A model generated the notes under the pieces. That model saw nothing but the letters and a program-made list of their open reading frames with translations, did not search any database and was not told where the DNA came from. Below are positions 5,442-6,321 of a stretch of DNA of 6,321 nucleotides, one piece after another. The stretch's first letter is position 1. Every line of letters starts with the position of its first letter. Source of the stretch: an uncultured Bdellovibrionales bacterium (GTDB taxonomy: Bacteria; Bdellovibrionota; Bdellovibrionia; Bdellovibrionales; UBA1609); assembly GCA_937980625.1 (NCBI GenBank), contig CALJPJ010000197.1, positions 1 through 6,321 of the forward strand, in the 5' to 3' direction. The position numbers were made by a program, and so were the translations under genes.

Positions 5442-5929
5442 CTTTATTAATAGCCATTTACTTATTACAAGAACTATTTCCTTATCATATTTTTCAGACA
5501 AAATCTCAAAAACTGATCTTCTTTTATATTTAATAATTATAAGTATTAATATAAGGCATAAGATTGTAATAATAAAGTTTTGCCAACTTGCAAGTTCCCA
5601 AAAAAATGGTTTTTTAAAAATAGTTTTGGAAAGGCTAAGTGGCCAAAAATAAGGAATACCCCATCCATAACCACTTCCTAATAAATCTCCTAGTAGATGT
5701 AAATGGTAAGATAGAAGGGCTAAGAAAAAAATAAACTTAAAATAAATCCAAAAAATATATTATGGCCAAAAGTATGGTGAAGTTTTGTATAGTACTCAAT
5801 GCCCAAAAAAATACCTAATCCGTCTATATCTGGTGTCACTGCTGCAAGAGTAACTAACCTTCGATCATTTCGACTTCTTAGTGGTTGAGATATTATCCAA
5901 CCAATCATTCCATGTGTTATTGGATTCAT
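5439..5929 (-). pseudogene. YdjM/PF04307-family membrane-associated putative metal-dependent hydrolase, frameshifted
   Basis: From ATG 5929 the frame runs 69 residues to a TAG at 5722-5720. The next frame then continues the same protein to TAG 5441-5439. Joining them at the run of seven T (complement of 5725-5731) by adding one T, or by a -1 slip, gives 163 residues, a plausible full length for the family. The first part has THG (His6), VTPDIDG (Asp34, Asp36) and LHHTFGHN (His51, His52, His56). The second has SYHLHLLGD (His76, His78, Asp82) then GWGIPYFWPLS, the usual order of metal-binding and membrane motifs in YdjM-like proteins. Hydrophobic helices lie at about 57-75 and 118-134, implying the inner membrane. 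It may be a recent pseudogene, a slippage-decoded gene, or a sequencing error in the homopolymer. No Shine-Dalgarno is evident; a TATACT (complement of 5960-5965) could be its -10 box. Confidence 0.8.
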
Positions 5930-5969
5930 AACATGATATTAAGTTAAATTTTAAAACAAAGTATATGTA

Positions 5970-6235
5970 TCGCGTCTATATAGTTGGAGTCATCTGGACT
6001 AAGCTCAAAATAACAAACAAGAAATCTATTTCCTCGATACTAAATATTGCGGTAATCAATAGCTAAATAGATAACCTTATTTAGCTATGTTAAAGACTAA
6101 AAATCAAATTCAATGAAACATAAGGTTGAGTCAAAAACTAATTTCCTTAATGATTTCAGCCGTGACAAAATCGCTGGCAAACTACAACAATTAAAAAATA
6201 ACTGTTCTTATTTTATCATAATGTCTCGCGTCTAT
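5970..6235 (+). repeat. 10-bp direct repeat TCGCGTCTAT, two copies about 256 bases apart
   Basis: TCGCGTCTAT occurs at 5970-5979, upstream of the YdjM-like gene, and again at 6226-6235 near the right edge. It is CG-rich against a very AT-rich background, which makes a chance match less likely, but ten bases is short. No element is recognisable between the copies. Confidence 0.35.
6059..6088. repeat. 11-bp perfect inverted repeat (hairpin)
   Basis: ATAGCTAAATA (6059-6069) and TATTTAGCTAT (6078-6088) are exact complements around the loop GATAACCT. It is the longest perfect hairpin found in the window. No T-run follows on either strand, so a standard terminator is unlikely. It lies between the divergent YdjM-like gene and the open frame at the right end, where a regulator-binding operator or the end of a small element is possible. 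Confidence 0.55.
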
Positions 6236-6321
6236 TTGCCAATCAAAACGTCTCCCAAGGTGCGTTATTTGATGGTGGTACTCTCCGCTTTTGGAGGGTT
6301 AATTTATGGGCGGGTACGGGA
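6113..6321 (+). CDS. Start of an unidentified open frame running off the right edge
   Basis: From ATG 6113 the frame stays open to the end of the window (69 codons). A second in-frame ATG at 6221 begins a 33-residue visible stretch (MSRVYLPIKTSPKVRYLMVV...), with a short hydrophobic segment (YLMVVLSAFGGLIYG) that could be a membrane helix. Neither ATG has a Shine-Dalgarno: the bases before 6221 contain no G-rich stretch. G+C rises to about 49% over the last 101 bases, against about one third elsewhere, suggesting a different origin. Opposite-strand frames in the last 100 bases are also partly open, so the coding strand is not certain. No family recognised; a mobile-element gene is one possibility. 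Confidence 0.3.
   Translation, partial: MKHKVESKTNFLNDFSRDKIAGKLQQLKNNCSYFIIMSRVYLPIKTSPKVRYLMVVLSAFGGLIYGRVR

Noticed and set aside
5431..5652. 73-codon plus-strand frame
   Set aside because: It is antisense to the second half of the YdjM-like gene, whose motifs (HLHLLGD, GWGIPYFWPLS) clearly set the coding strand.
5944..6040. Short minus-strand open stretch just upstream of the YdjM-like gene, as the tail of an upstream gene
   Set aside because: About 30 codons with no start and no recognisable domain; not significant at this base composition.

Overview
The window is AT-rich (roughly one third G+C by eye). It holds short, tightly packed bacterial genes with clear AAGGAG-type ribosome binding sites, and many of the products carry Sec signal peptides. 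An S8-protease homologue, a YdjM-type membrane protein with the THG...PDIDG...GHN...LGD signature, and many small secreted orphan proteins together fit a low-GC Gram-negative bacterium. A relative of Bdellovibrio/Bacteriovorax is my best guess; it is inferred from gene style, not proven.

Layout. 1-573 (+) is the C-terminal part of a subtilisin-like protein whose catalytic serine position is glycine. Convergent to it, 1519-610 (-) is a two-gene operon: a small exported six-cysteine protein overlapping by 8 bases a ferritin-like diiron protein. 2544-1684 (-) is a LysR-type regulator, divergent from 2658-2990 (+, small exported protein) and 3001-3837 (+, exported HExxH metalloprotease-like protein), which form an operon. 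After a 294-base gap without a gene come further exported orphan proteins at 4132-4611, 4803-5213 and 5221-5412 (all +). A 191-base hairpin-rich spacer separates the first two. 5929-5439 (-) is a YdjM/PF04307-family membrane protein whose frame is broken at a run of seven T. The last 390 bases hold an 11-bp perfect inverted repeat, a widely spaced 10-bp direct repeat, and the start of an unidentified frame running off the right end, where G+C rises to about 49%.

How it fits together. Most of the (+) genes from 2658 to 5412 encode exported proteins with no recognised family, so this looks like a surface/secretome accessory region. The LysR regulator may control the divergent operon. The points most worth following are the inactive-looking protease homologue, the coupled Cys-rich peptide and diiron-enzyme pair, the homopolymer frameshift in the YdjM-like gene, and the structured leader before 4803. 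No CRISPR array, tRNA, rRNA or complete insertion sequence was found.
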